Notes: generated by a model from the letters alone, not told the origin. Shown: positions 9,851 through 21,900, numbered from the stretch's first letter. The stretch: 64,000 nt of DNA from Neonectria sp. B-13 (GCA_002682825.1 NOKP01000002.1:6058309-6122308), one strand, 5' to 3'. A program made the numbers and translations.

Positions 9851-11984
9851 GTCGGTGCGCGTTCTTTCGCAAGGGCTGCCCAGTTGGCTATTGCGACGAT
9901 GATGAGTGAAGCTTCAGCGGCAGTCGGGGAGATTGGAAACTCGGCGTCTGGCAGGAGCAGCTTTTCTGGCAAACATGGTCAGCTCGTTTCTGTAGGTAGA
10001 ATTAAATGGGTTGCGGGAAAATGATGGAGCAGACATGGCCCCAAGTCATCGGGCAACATCGAGAGATCAGAAGGGAATTTTAGTCCTCTCATTAAACTAG
10101 AGTAGCAAAGAGGGAATCTGACAAAGAGTGTACAAAGTGAGGAAGGACGGGAGTTGACAACGGAGGAAGAGCTGATACGAGATGAGACTGAGGAAATAAG
10201 AACTCGCACTAACCAGTGAAGAGTTCTAGCTGCCCGTGAAAGCGCTGGATCAGTCGGCTGTGTCAAACACCTTGTTTTCTTTTGCAAAACCTGTTAAGTG
10301 CGATCTTATTTCCAACCTTTGCCGCACTCGGGAGTTTGGGGAGAGGGGAGAAAAATGTTTGTCTTCTTTCTTTCTGGGGAAACCCACTGACGTGGGCGCT
10401 ACCCCGGACAGGGCTCGTAGGGGCGGGGAGTGCATTTGCTAGCCCAGACGTCCAGGGTGGACTGATGGGCAGATGTGGAGGAGTGTGGTAGGAGGCAGAG
10501 AACTTGGACAGGGGTGCCACTCACACCAGATAGACTAAGTGCCACTCGTACCAGATGGGTTCAGTTGGTTACTTCTCGAGGCGTGTGCTACTTCACGCGG
10601 GCCAAGGTGAACCATGGCCATTGGCCTTGGATCCCAGACAAGTCGAGGCCAGAGCCGTTGCGACGGGCGTCTGAAACGCGTGGCGTCAATGCTCCGTTTA
10701 TCTTCAAATGACACTCTTCACCGTCACGAGCCTGTTGGCCATCAATTTCTCTCTTTTCTTAGCTACGGGCGGTCTTTTGACTGCTCGCTAATTCATGGTA
10801 TCTCTCGCCCTGTTTTCCATGAAATGCTCAATTACCATGGGCAGATACACGGGATCCCGATTACGGCTGAAGCGCCGTGTATGATCCTCTAGCAGAGACA
10901 CTTGAGCACGCACGCGATGATCCTTAGACTACCGGATACATTCACTTCCGATGCACGTCGCTCAACCGAGACGATGGTAAAGACAGTTTAAACAAGGATT
11001 TGAATAAGATAGCATGCTACGTTCGGGTGATTCTGCTGGCCAACTTCTACCTGGATGCTGAAATTGTGGAGCCCTAACTGTGTAACCTTGGACACGACCC
11101 AAACTCGAAGATTGTCGTCGTTTGTGGTTTTCCGTTCGGTGGCCTGATGCCCGAGTTATCTCCAATGCTAGAACTCGAACTTTGCACATTACTAGGCTGT
11201 GGCTTACACTGCTCACAATCACGTCCTGATCCACTAAACCATACACCTCACGCCTTGGACATACCCTGTACCCATAGGTTAGACCGACTATCACACGTCT
11301 GGTCTGTTCGTGTCTATCGCAGCTCAGCCAAAGCGCCGTTTATGCCCATGAACCACAGTGTCTAAGCTCTGGCAGCTGGTGGTGTTCTGGGCTGAGTGGA
11401 TCAATGTCAACAGCGGGGTCGCTGAATTGCCTAAATAGGAATTACGCTATAGAGTTGACCTGGAGCTTCCTGTCGAAGATTCTGCACGTCGAAGTGACCA
11501 ATTATGGGAGGCGTGTTTACAGTGCTCTGGCCATTCCCACCACCTTGATTTGTTTTCGCCTTGCTCTTGACCCTAGCTATGAGACCGACCTCCTATTCAT
11601 CCACGTTGTGGGTACTCAATTTATCCGGCAAGGGTCGACTGTGGAAGCAAGGTGTTAACAACAACCCTGCTGTTCAATAATAAAGCTCCGTTATGCAGGA
11701 AACTTGTTCCATGCTCTCAAGGGAAATCGCTGGAGAGGGTGACAATTACAAGGTCTTGCCTTCTCACGCGCCCTACGCCTCTTTAACCGGCAACCGTGAA
11801 TTTACCCGTACCCGTCGATCGCCGGCTACAACCGCACGTGGCGTTGTCTGTTTCAGGCCCCTTACGTCACAGCATTTCATTGGAGATTTTTATCGCTTAA
11901 TTCTTCTTCTGGCTACGGCTCCGCAGCGGTCAATTAATGTAACCAATTTGCTCACTCTAATTGCCATGAAACCCCGTCGCAAGA

Positions 11985-12002
11985 CTCCACTCTCCTCTCC
12001 AC
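11985..12002 (-). promoter_or_regulatory. Paired candidate CreA sites
   Basis: CTCCAC occurs at 11,985-11,990 and again at 11,997-12,002; both read GTGGAG on the minus strand, fitting the SYGGRG consensus of the carbon-catabolite repressor CreA/Cre1. Close pairs are the functional form for this repressor. They sit about 330-345 bp upstream of the xylanase start. Confidence 0.4.
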
Positions 12003-12147
12003 TAGCAAAGATGATAGCTCTGCTTCCACTGAAGAGCCGGTCTGGCGAGTTCTTGCAATGTCGCAATCAATGACAAACCTGTGAAATGAGAGGGGGAAGG
12101 GTCAAGCATGACAACAACACCCACGTAGCTGTAGCGCCGCGAACATC

Positions 12148-12153
12148 TATAAA
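12148..12153 (+). promoter_or_regulatory. TATA box of the xylanase gene
   Basis: TATAAA about 180 bp upstream of the GH11 start codon, followed by a CT-rich leader (around 12,240-12,275) typical of strongly expressed fungal genes. Confidence 0.55.
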
Positions 12154-12330
12154 TTTACTGTGGTGCATCACCCAACATATCGTGTCTTCTTCCGATCAAG
12201 CTCGGAATTTCCATTGTAGATCGACTGCCTCGGTATTCGTTTCACTCATTCATCTTCTTTTCTCTCCTTCTCAGTCAGCTAAAGACGCAACAAAACGCAC
12301 TCTCTTTGTTACCGCCGAAACAAACCCAGA

Positions 12331-13069
<739 letters not shown>

Positions 13070-13826
13070 AAAGTTCTACCTCATGGGAAATTGAGGCGTG
13101 GGGAGAGATTGTGATTTGTCGGTTGATATGACGGGCAGTGGTGATTGGAATGGGCGAGAGTTTCTCTTTCTTGGTCTGACAAATATCTCTCACAAGTCCA
13201 AGAGATATAACCTGATTGTCTGATATTTACTTTTGTACATAGGTGCCCTGGTGGCATATCTTTTCTGACGGCTCTCTCAGTAACGAACAAGTTACCACTG
13301 AATTCGGAGACGAAACTCAAGCACACCAAAATCCATTTCCGGTTTTAGAGGTGAGTCTCCAGCTTGACCGCATGTTCTTGCTCTCTCTTGTCTCTTCTCT
13401 TTACCTGTTATGTCTTAATAGGTGTACGGCGCCGATTACGCAAGTAGACAATCAACCCATTCGGTCACCCAGGCATTAGATACGTGTCGGGTCCTGCTTT
13501 ATAGGCGGTTCCATCATTGGTATGCGAGCCCCCTGCAGCTGAAGTCCTAAGGTTAGTCGACTTAAGTAAGCTAAAGACTCCAAGCTCGGTTGGCTAGCCT
13601 CTTCCCTCTGTTGCCTTACGGACTCTAGCATTTAAGCTACCAGTAGACTCGGACCGGGTTGGTTGCGTCTGTTATTCAATCCAAAACAAACGTAAGGGGA
13701 ATATAAACATCAAAGAATGATGTAGGAAATACATCGTTTGCGAGTTTCGCGACGGTGAAATATAAAGATATTCAGCTAAACCCGTTCTTCCTTATGTGTC
13801 CTCCAATGGATAACTCCTTTAATTTC
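13070..13826. other. 3' flanks and spacer
   Basis: Spacer between convergent genes. It contains the 3' regions of the xylanase and of the minus-strand gene that follows. No gene or repeat is recognised. Confidence 0.4.
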
Positions 13827-14597
13827 TTACGTGTCCTTCTCCACCTCTCCCCGAACCTTACTTAAGAAGTCGTCCGCTAGCCGGCTGAGTATGTTGATTG
13901 TCGTCGGATAGTTCAACATGATCGCTCGACTTTCAGCCTCGTTCTTGTCAATCAGCACCTCGTCAACATCTTCATACAAATCCCGGTCCGACGGCACATC
14001 CAACACCGGTGCATTCATCATGAAAGCCCCTCCAGAAGCTCGATTGTTGGTGATAATCCGTGATTTGTACCTCCTGCCATTCGATGCGCCGGCACGATCT
14101 GCAATTTCTGTCAGTTTTCCCTCCAGCTGCTTTGCTAGTCCCACATTCAGGATACCAATCAGTGCCGTCATATCGTCCTTTCGACGGCTCAAGTGCTTCA
14201 TCAGCATGTTCAGGGTTTCCTTCTCTTTGGCTCCCCGTAACAGTTGATTACCAATCTCTTTAAAGCGACTTCGTCCACCAAGAGAGTCGAGATGTTTCTG
14301 AACCGCGACGGTACTGATGCCGATACTTTGGACAGCCGCCGTAATCTCTGTGCGGTTTTGTAACTCGGGCTCATTGTTGGCGTTGGACACGATCACCTTC
14401 ACAGCCTCCAGCTCCTTTCTGTGGCTGTCGAGAACAGCTGGGAGTTTTCTGGCATCGATGACGGCATTGTGGACGGACCGGACTATCCGGATCGTGACGT
14501 CCAGACTGGCAAGGACGGCGCCAAAAGTGTCGACAGACTGACACGAGAATTGAGCCTTGGAGAGACGCCAAATGGGTTAAGTGCGTAAGCATACCAT
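13827..14597 (-). CDS. HeLo/SesA-like protein with two amyloid-type C-terminal repeats
   Basis: Proposed structure: the ATG at 14597-14595 forms the end of exon 1, a 57-nt intron (14594-14538, GTATGC..CAG) follows, then exon 2 runs 14537-13827; 237 residues. Residues 1-140 are a helical domain (VLASLDVTIRIV..., LPAVLDSHRKELEAV, LLRGAKEKETLNMLMKHL) resembling fungal SesA or HeLo-like domains, the N-terminal or effector domains of STAND-related cell-death proteins. The C-terminal part carries two 19-residue pseudo-repeats. R1, residues 161-179, is RIITNNRASGGAFMMNAPV. R2, residues 195-213, is VLIDKNEAESRAIMLNYPT. They share N-x-A-x3-A-x-M-x-N-x-P and a 15-residue linker, like the two-rung beta-solenoid repeats of HET-s. 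The gene faces a degenerate NACHT-like gene. The domain call is by resemblance only, and the single-codon first exon needs transcript support. Confidence 0.6.
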
Positions 14598-15566
14598 TGT
14601 GCTCGACCCTGTACAAAACGGTGACTACTGACCATAAGACAGTGAGATGTGGGCTTTCGTGGCGATTGAGAAGAGAGGTTTTGTCGGCGACTATCAAATT
14701 GGTAACAGAGCACAGGCTACTGCGGTGACTGAGCGTCCACGGATTGCCTCGTTGTCTACCGGTGGTATTCTGGGTTATAGCTCATAATAACGACTTTAGC
14801 TACAGGTGACCGCAAACATGACAGCAGTGTGGTATACCCGCAGCTTGTGCTTATCTGCATGAGCAGCCGAGATCAGTTCACATATTTGGTAGGTGTACGT
14901 TGGGTGCTGGGTGACGTGGGCAAGCTGCTGCATTCAGGATCAGGTATCTGCAGCTTCAGCCTCACATTTGAACCGGTCAGGCATGTAGTAAACTGCTTAT
15001 CAATAGCTGAACACCTGCATAAGTTCGTGGTGGAGGTCATAGAAGCTTGATTGGCCTCCTTTCATGTCGCTTATTATGTAGTAGTGCTTTTTAGGACCAG
15101 GCATCCGCAGCCTCAGCCTCACATTTGAACCGGTCAGGCATGTAGTACACCGCTTATCAATAGCTGAAAACCTGCATAAGTTAGTGGTGTAGGTCATAGA
15201 AGCTTGATTGGTCTCCTCTTATGTCGCTTATGTGGCAGTGTTTTTTAAGGAACTAGGCTGAGGATTTCCCTACTCTTTCTCGGGTAACCTTTGTGAAACG
15301 ACCTGGGTCATATGCCTGAGTACAAACTCCCTGCATCTCAGCTCAAGTACGGTCCAAATCGCTTACTGGACGAGTACAAGAGTATACCCACTGGATTGCT
15401 TTGTTACTTTTGGTCTGATTCCCTGTCTCGCATCCGAACCGGCTATTGCAAAGTTGCAAAGCGCAATGTGGGCCGCACCATTAGCTCTTCGTAATCAGTG
15501 TTTCAATCCTTGTTAAACATTCATCACAGAGAAATCGCTTGTGTCCCTACCCAGTCTGTCTGAAGG
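14598..15566. promoter_or_regulatory. Divergent promoter region of the amyloid-signalling pair
   Basis: About 970 bp between the two divergent start codons. It carries a two-copy tandem repeat (listed separately). No other gene is supported; the short frame at 15312-15494 has no recognisable features. Confidence 0.45.
14936..15257 (+). repeat. Tandem direct repeat, two copies of about 157 bp
   Basis: Copy 1 starts at about 14936 (AGGATCAGG) and copy 2 at about 15093 (AGGACCAGG), a period of 157 bp. Shared blocks include CTCACATTTGAACCGGTCAG, GCTTATCAATAGCTGAA, ACCTGCATAAGTT and GGTCATAGAAGCTTGATTGG. The copies differ at scattered positions and by small indels near the end. The start of a third copy may follow at about 15,250 (AAGGAACTAGGC). 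The repeat lies in the promoter shared by the divergent pair. Confidence 0.85.
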
Positions 15567-17253
15567 ATGACATCTGGTCCCGCGCACAGGTCAAACGTGA
15601 ACAGCGACGTGTTTGAAGCCTCGGGAAACGTCGTTTCGGGCAATGGGATTCAGTTCACAATCGGCCAGCTGGTCCTAAGCGACCACAATGGGGACGGGAT
15701 CGACTCTCTCATGAGAATCATGACCAAGTTCAATCTGGGACAGCGATCAGGGAGCTACGATATGGCCAGGGACGACGGTGATGCATTACTTGTTGGCACG
15801 TACTAGTCGATTATCCCCCATCTGGTTTTGACCTGGCCTAACTTATGGGGGTTTCCAAACAGACTTCGTGAAGGCCTTATCGCTTGATGAAAATACCAAT
15901 GCCCATGCCCAGAGAGGTCGAGAACAGAAAGATGAGACCGTGTTCGAAGCCCTGCAGGGTAAAACCACCACAGTCTTCCGCCATAAGTTCTTCGCGGATC
16001 TCAAGCCCTTCGAAAATGATATACCAACCGTCATAAAACGCTATCCGGGTGCCTCCATGGCCACGGTGGTAGACTCGCTCAACATACAGCAGCAGCAGGA
16101 GTTATTCAGCTGGGCCCAGACTCATGACTCTCAGCTGCTGTGGGTAGACGGACGCTTAGACCAGGGCTTATCCGACTGGACTTCGGACCTGGCTCTCGAA
16201 GTCATCGGTATATCCAGCGTTGCTATGTTCCAGACCAACAGAGGCAAAAAGAATGCGGTCCTGTTTCACTTCTGTAGCCCTCTTGTCGACGATACGAAGA
16301 GAACGCCAGCCATCATCGTACAGGATCTCATATCTCAACTCATAGGAGTCCATGCTGACAGGTTCACGAAAGATGCTTGCTTGAAGCACAAGCTAACCCT
16401 GAATCGATTCTTGGAGGCGAGAAAATCCAGCCAGCTCAACAGTCTCTGGGACTTGTTCACCACGTGCATTTTTATCTCCGAGATTACTTCGCTTTTGGTC
16501 GTCATTGACCAGCTCGATGCGCTCCCGAGGACTCCAAATAAGCGTGACCAAGAAGTCAACCCAATCCACCAGCTTATAGATGGATTGGTAATGATCAGCC
16601 GGATAGAGACACTCACAGCCAAACTCCTCATCACCACGAGAACTGGAGCTCTTCTGGAGGATTCGACTGTGCATCTGAGACCACCGCACCAGGTTCTCAT
16701 GCAAGTGCCTAGTCCTCCAAACAGATTGCGACCGACGATTGCATCACCAGGTGCGCTTCGTCGAAGAATCACTGCAAGACCACAGCCAACGAGATCTATT
16801 GTTGACAGTTTCATGGACTCCTCCTCATCTGAGGGAGAGAACGCCGGTGACCAAAAAGATGAAACTACGGACCAGGTCAATGGTCGAGACCTTTCGAAGA
16901 TTGGCTTGCTCGGAGATGAGGTCGACACAGATTCGGACTTCCTAGACGACGACTCTTACGGACTCGATGGGGACTACTGGTCAGAAGATAACATCGAAAA
17001 TACAAAGACGCAAAAGAAAACTGCGACATCTGACATGGTAGTGGTTGGTCTGGAGAAGCAACCTGTTCCTCAAGATGGAGGGCAGGGCTCTGCGAGTTTC
17101 ACTGCACCACAGTCTACCAACAATGACACAGATGACTCGCTAGAATACCCGGACTCAGAAGAAGAAGCAATTAGGAAAGCTTTGTTAGGCAAGTTGGACA
17201 ACGATAGCGAAGAGTTAGGTCTAGCCCTCGACGACTCGGAATACGAAGAGTGA
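15567..17253 (+). CDS. NLR-derived NACHT-like protein with N-terminal amyloid-type motif
   Basis: Exon 1 15567-15777, intron 15778-15862 (GTGATG..CAG, CTAAC branch site near 15,838), exon 2 15863-17253; 533 residues. Residues 17-35, FEASGNVVSGNGIQFTIGQ, match the core of repeat R1 of the facing gene (N-x-x-S-G). The central part resembles a fungal STAND/NACHT domain but is degenerate. LLWVDGRLDQG stands where the Walker A loop should be and has no GKS/T. NAVLFHFCSPL and IIVQDLISQLI look like the following strands, LLVVIDQLDAL is a Walker B-like strand, and LLITTRTG a sensor-like strand. There are no WD, ankyrin or TPR repeats. The last 150 residues are acidic and disordered, ending in DDSEYEE. 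Family knowledge: NLRs paired with amyloid effectors carry one copy of the motif at the N-terminus. Nucleotide binding is doubtful here, so it may be a regulator or a decayed receptor. Confidence 0.6.
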
Positions 17254-17979
17254 TGTGTATTCCCATTTTTTGAACACAGAACTTGGTGAGTCGAACCGCA
17301 GGTAGTCTTCAGGCAGCCTGATTGCCAAGATGTAGTCAGGTGCGGATACAACTACAACCTTACCAGGATGGATGCCTTCACATTCGTGTACCGCTCAGCC
17401 CCAAGCCCAACGAAGATTTTGGCCAATCCGCTATTTGCAGTACCCGCCAACCGAAGCAGGCTTCAGCCTGATTTCAGGCCGAGCCGACCGACTGTGCTTT
17501 GTTGAGTGGTTGATGACAGGGATAGATGGTGAAAGCCCAGTTCTCACGCACAAGCGCACCAACAATACTATGGACGGTGTGAGGTATTTAAAAAAGTGCA
17601 CATGCCAAGAATCTGACAAAAGTTGACGACAAGTGATCAAACCCGGAGTGACTGGCCCAGGGCTATCAGTTGGCGCCCGCTGGTGGATGCAGTCATGGGC
17701 GTGGAAGACATTTTCAGCCGTGCATGCGGAAGTTCTCAGCTAGCCACCGGGGTTTGACTTGTCTGTTTAGAACAAAGAGGGGCACGGAGTCGAAAGACGG
17801 CCATACCTCATGTGCTTACGGATCTGCGTTACTTAAGTTGCTACCAAGTCCATCGAGATCCTTTGTCTAGCTGCCGTTCATTAAACCTGCCTAATATTGT
17901 CCCAAAGTCTCGTTTTCCCTCCCAGTTCGATTGCAATACCCTTGTTCTGTCTCACAGACAGAGAGTCAACCTGAAAGCA
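17254..17979. other. Intergenic segment upstream of the AAA ATPase
   Basis: Spacer holding the 3' flank of the NACHT-like gene and the promoter and leader of the AAA ATPase. No additional gene is supported. Confidence 0.4.
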
Positions 17980-20699
17980 ATGAGCTTAGAGTCACCACCC
18001 TCTGCGCCTCAGCCGAGTGTTGACTCGCCTGTATCAAACGGGCAAGAATATGTCCTGCTCAAGGATGCGAGCAACGGAGCGACTGGAACGGCTGAGTCTG
18101 TTACAGAAGCATCCGCTCTTCTGCCCACACACCCAAATGTGTCTACATTGGAGGCTGACACTGAAAATGGAAACGTGGCTGGCTGTGAAGCAGCTCAAAA
18201 TGGCCACGAGGAAGACCAAGCAGAGCCTTCCAATAGAAGCGATGACAAGACACTTGAGAACCCGACAGCGCCACCTGATTCTTCGAGCTTTGTGAAAGTT
18301 GGAAACGACGTCTATCTTCGACTACAGCACTCTTCATACGTTGATTACCTGCAGAAGACTGTGGATGATCTACGTCGGCAAGTGCATCGATATCCGGAGT
18401 CCAGCCACGACAGTGACGACCAGGGGGAGGACAACGACAATGAGCAGCTTCGGGTAGGAATCACTTCTCGGCGACATTAGTAGACAATCTGAATCTTGCT
18501 AAAGGCACTAGGAACTCGCCGTTTACCACGAAGTTAAAGTGAAGGACAAATGGGATAAGGCTCTCTTCGAGGATCATGGCGATGATAGTTTTCTGAAGCA
18601 ATACAACGAACGGGGAACAACCCCGAAGCCTTGGACGCCTATCACCTGCAGGCGTGTTTTCGACAAGGAGGGCAAATATCTCAGAACATCCCTGAAGATC
18701 AACTCACCGATACTCGTCCAGGCGTTACAAGATTGCCTCCCCTCATCCAGGTCTCCTTGGTACCAGAGGTTATACTACCCGACAGTCAGCTTTCGAAAAC
18801 CGTACATGCTCCTGTTTCAAAACCGAAAAGCCATCCAAGAGGCTGCTGAAATGCCTGATGAGGAGATGGCATCGAAGGCATCACACTTAAGGCTCCTTCT
18901 TGACTTCATGAAGAGTAGCATGGCTAGGACATGGGCCAAACTGGATGAGCTGGAGACGGGCACCTGCCAGCGCATCACCTTTGAAGACGCCTGGCTACTC
19001 TATCCACCTGGATCAACCGTGTATCAAAAGACGGATGGGCACTGGCGTGCTTTCAAGGTTGACACGGTGGAGCCTAGGCCCAAGTTGCGCTCTTTTTTCG
19101 ACACCCTACGCATCCGCACTTACCATCTTGACTTCAACTACAACGGATCTCAGCTTGAACCAGTGGGAACGGAGCTGACTGTCAAGCCGTTCAGAGCAGA
19201 GCGAGCTATTTGCGAACTGACTGTTATCCCCGAGTCTCACATTGATGGTTGCGGCAATCAACAAATTCCAGCCCTTCTATCTACCAGGGGAGACACGTTC
19301 TGGGGCCTCAATGGTGAGCCAGCATACCGAGAGTACACTGGCAGCGCTTGGCCAACCACTCTCGCAACGGTACGGCCATGACTCTCTCCTATCAAGCATT
19401 GAATACGTACTTGAGACTCTAACAGCTTGTTGCGTGCAGGACTGCACCAAGGTCATCGTTGACTATTCCACGTCGTCGGGGTTGGCAGAGGACGCGGAGG
19501 ACGAGATCAACGACGAAGATTTCGTTTGCGATTGCTACATATGCGTGTGGAAATACACCGGCCTAGCTCCGTTCCCCCTTTCAGTTTGCAGCGAGTTTGA
19601 CCTTTGCCCTAAAGACCAGTGGCAGAAGAAGGCGCAGACTCCCGCGTCCCAATATAGAACTGCCTATGAGAACAGCGAGCAAGACTTGAAAAAGTCGTTG
19701 CTGTTTTGTCCTGAAAAGACATGGGCTTTCTCGTTGAAAGATAAGAGCTGGAAACAGGTCGAGGTAGACAACTTGAAGCGCATCACTTCTTCGCATGATC
19801 CTTTCAAGAAGCTCGTCATGGACGAGGACTACAAGATGGTGGTCGAGTCAATGGTGGATACATTTCTGTCCAGAGCCACCTTCACCGACATCGTCCAGGA
19901 TAAGGGCCGGGGATTGATCATCTTACTGCACGGGGGGCCTGGAACTGGAAAGACTCTAACAGCTGGTAAGTCAACTGCATACTTCTGTAGGAGGCCATGG
20001 CAGGGTGCTGACGACTTTTGACCTAGAATGCGTTGCTGAAAAGAAACAGCGGCCCCTCTACATGGTAACTTGTGGTGATCTCGGAACAGACGCCACTGAG
20101 CTTGAGCGCCGACTTCAGCTTACCTTTCAACGTGCCATCAACTGGAAAGCAATTTTGCTTCTTGACGAAGCAGATGTGTTCTTGCAGGAGCGAGACTTGC
20201 ACAACCTAGAGCGAAATGCCCAGTGTCGATCTTCCTACGCCACATAGAGTACTACGACGGACTTCTCTTCTTAACCACCAACAGACCAGGTCAACTAGAC
20301 GAAGCATTCCAGTCCCGCATTCACATCGCTCTCGGCTTACCAGAAATGGACGCAGACCGTCAGATGAAAGTCTGGCTGATATTTATCCGTATGCTAAGGC
20401 TGGACGAGGACAAGGCCACGGACAAGGCGAAGAAGTTGGTACTGCTCAAGTTTGTGCAGAACGAGTTGGTTCCAAAGCTCATTGACCAGGAATACCGGCT
20501 TAACGGGAGACAGATACGTAACTGTATGCGAGCGGCACTCGCCATTGCGACGAAGAAGGGGAGGGTGCTAGAAAAGGCAGATATTGAGGAAGTAGTTCAG
20601 CTGGGTAGCAAGTTCCAGGATTACATGACAAAGGTGAACCGCATGAACCAGGATGAGAAAGCTCGAGCGTTGGGCCACCGGTTTCTAGAGCGAAGATAG
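17980..20699 (+). pseudogene. Fungal AAA ATPase with N-terminal DUF7025-like region, one-base frameshift
   Basis: Exons: 17980-18453, 18512-19369, 19440-19965 and 20027-20699. All three introns (58, 70 and 61 nt) have GT..AG ends and join in frame. The start is MSLESPPSAP; upstream in-frame codons look like leader. The first 160 residues are acidic and disordered. A middle region of about 400 residues (PWTPITCRRVFDKEGKY..., AWLLYPPGSTVY) resembles the DUF7025-type part of fungal AAA proteins. The C-terminal AAA module has Walker A GGPGTGKT, the TAECVAE and VTCGDLGTDA strands, Walker B ILLLDEADVFL and sensor LTTNRPGQLDEAF. After LERNA, at about 20,220, one base is missing: the expected LVSIFLRHIEYYDG continues in the next frame from 20,223. 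No intron fits. With that base the protein would have about 842 residues. The biological role of this family is not known. It is either a pseudogene or an assembly indel. Confidence 0.8.
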
Positions 20700-21900
20700 G
20701 ATTCAGGGGGACAAGTATCGACGTTGCCTAGAATAACGTATAGTAGTTTTATGGCTCTGATATCAGAACCTTGAAGCCGCGTTTGTCGTTCTTTTTCTCG
20801 CTCAACGATCTTCAGGGCCGTACATGGAGGGTGAAATGGTTACTTGATCGTGACTTCAGGCTTTTTTGAGGCGAAAAGACTTCCTTGTACACGCATGGAC
20901 ACTTCTCTGCATCGCTTGACTTGCCTTTTCAGCGAGACCTTTTCCTTTGTAAAGCCTCATTGTAGAAAAGGTGTCCCATGATCAGGCAGATTGGCTGACA
21001 AGTAACAACTCCCCAATCTACACTATCTAGAAGACTCTTCAAGCTGTTAACGCAGTCGGCCACAGAATCTCAGCTGTGATTGAGCAGGATCCCGCAGCCT
21101 CGACAACATGTCACAAGCGAGTGCTCAGATCTTCTTGGCTTGTCTTGCTCCCCCTCGGCTTTTCAATCTTCTGCCATTCGGGTATAACCTAGTAACTAAT
21201 GGTTGCGTAAAAGAATGACATATGAATGACGCCCTTGCTGTGATGAATTTCAGGGCGGATGCTGGAAGTCCGGGTCAAGTTAACGAATAATAGACATGGT
21301 TTCTCCCAAATTCTTCAAATTCCTCTACGCCGGATGGTACTCCACTTATCTCTCCATGCTGTGGGTCATGAAGATGCGGCAAAAAGAGGTGTTTCCGATC
21401 AGTTTTGTAGGCATTGTTTATACGCGGCCACACCTCCGCCCAAGACTCTCCGCAGCCTGGTATGAGCATGCACGGTTTCAAATTCGCTGTAGGTATCTCC
21501 TTGAGTCTGGTCTTTGAAGTAAAGGGGCTGCCTCGCCCGAATTTTTTTATTCGATGGTTAGCCGTCTCATAAGTCAAAGACTTTCCGTCTCTCATTGGCA
21601 CTTGGAAAATCCGACGAGTTAAAACATTCACCGCCAAATGTCCGACGGCCATTTGGGTCGGAGGTTGATAAACCCGACTCCCGTTCCGTCGGGATGAAGA
21701 TGCGCCATTCCCATTTCCTTTGCCCTACCCTATACCATTTGGGAGCTTCTACCCCCTTCCCCAGTGAGGGACTAAGCGCCTGCACATCCCATAAAATACG
21801 ACTAAGATGCATGTATTTGTAACCCCAAGTTCTAGTTCTAGTCACAAGTTGCCTTGTAATATGTTTAAACATGATTCCGGCCCCGAATTCCAAGCCACCA
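20700..21900. other. Gene-poor spacer
   Basis: About 1.2 kb between the convergent AAA ATPase and 7TM genes. The open frames here (for example around 21,275-21,650) are short and featureless. It probably holds two 3' untranslated regions. Confidence 0.4.

Larger units (their letters stand above)
9851..12330. promoter_or_regulatory. Shared intergenic region between xlnR and the xylanase gene
   Basis: About 2.5 kb between two divergent genes. It holds the promoters and leaders of both. Short open frames are present but none is convincing. I did not find a clean GGCTAA/GGCTAG activator site close to the xylanase; GGCTAC occurs near 11,824 and 11,911 but is off consensus. A CTAGCC (GGCTAG on the other strand) lies near 10,438. 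Confidence 0.6.

Noticed and set aside
11819..11918. GGCTAC elements as XlnR binding sites
   Set aside because: The consensus requires GGCTAA or GGCTAG; GGCTAC does not fit, so no activator site is claimed.
15800..15862. Alternative donor GTACTA for the intron of the NACHT-like gene
   Set aside because: It puts exon 2 out of frame. The donor at 15778 (GTGATG) keeps the frame and uses the same acceptor.
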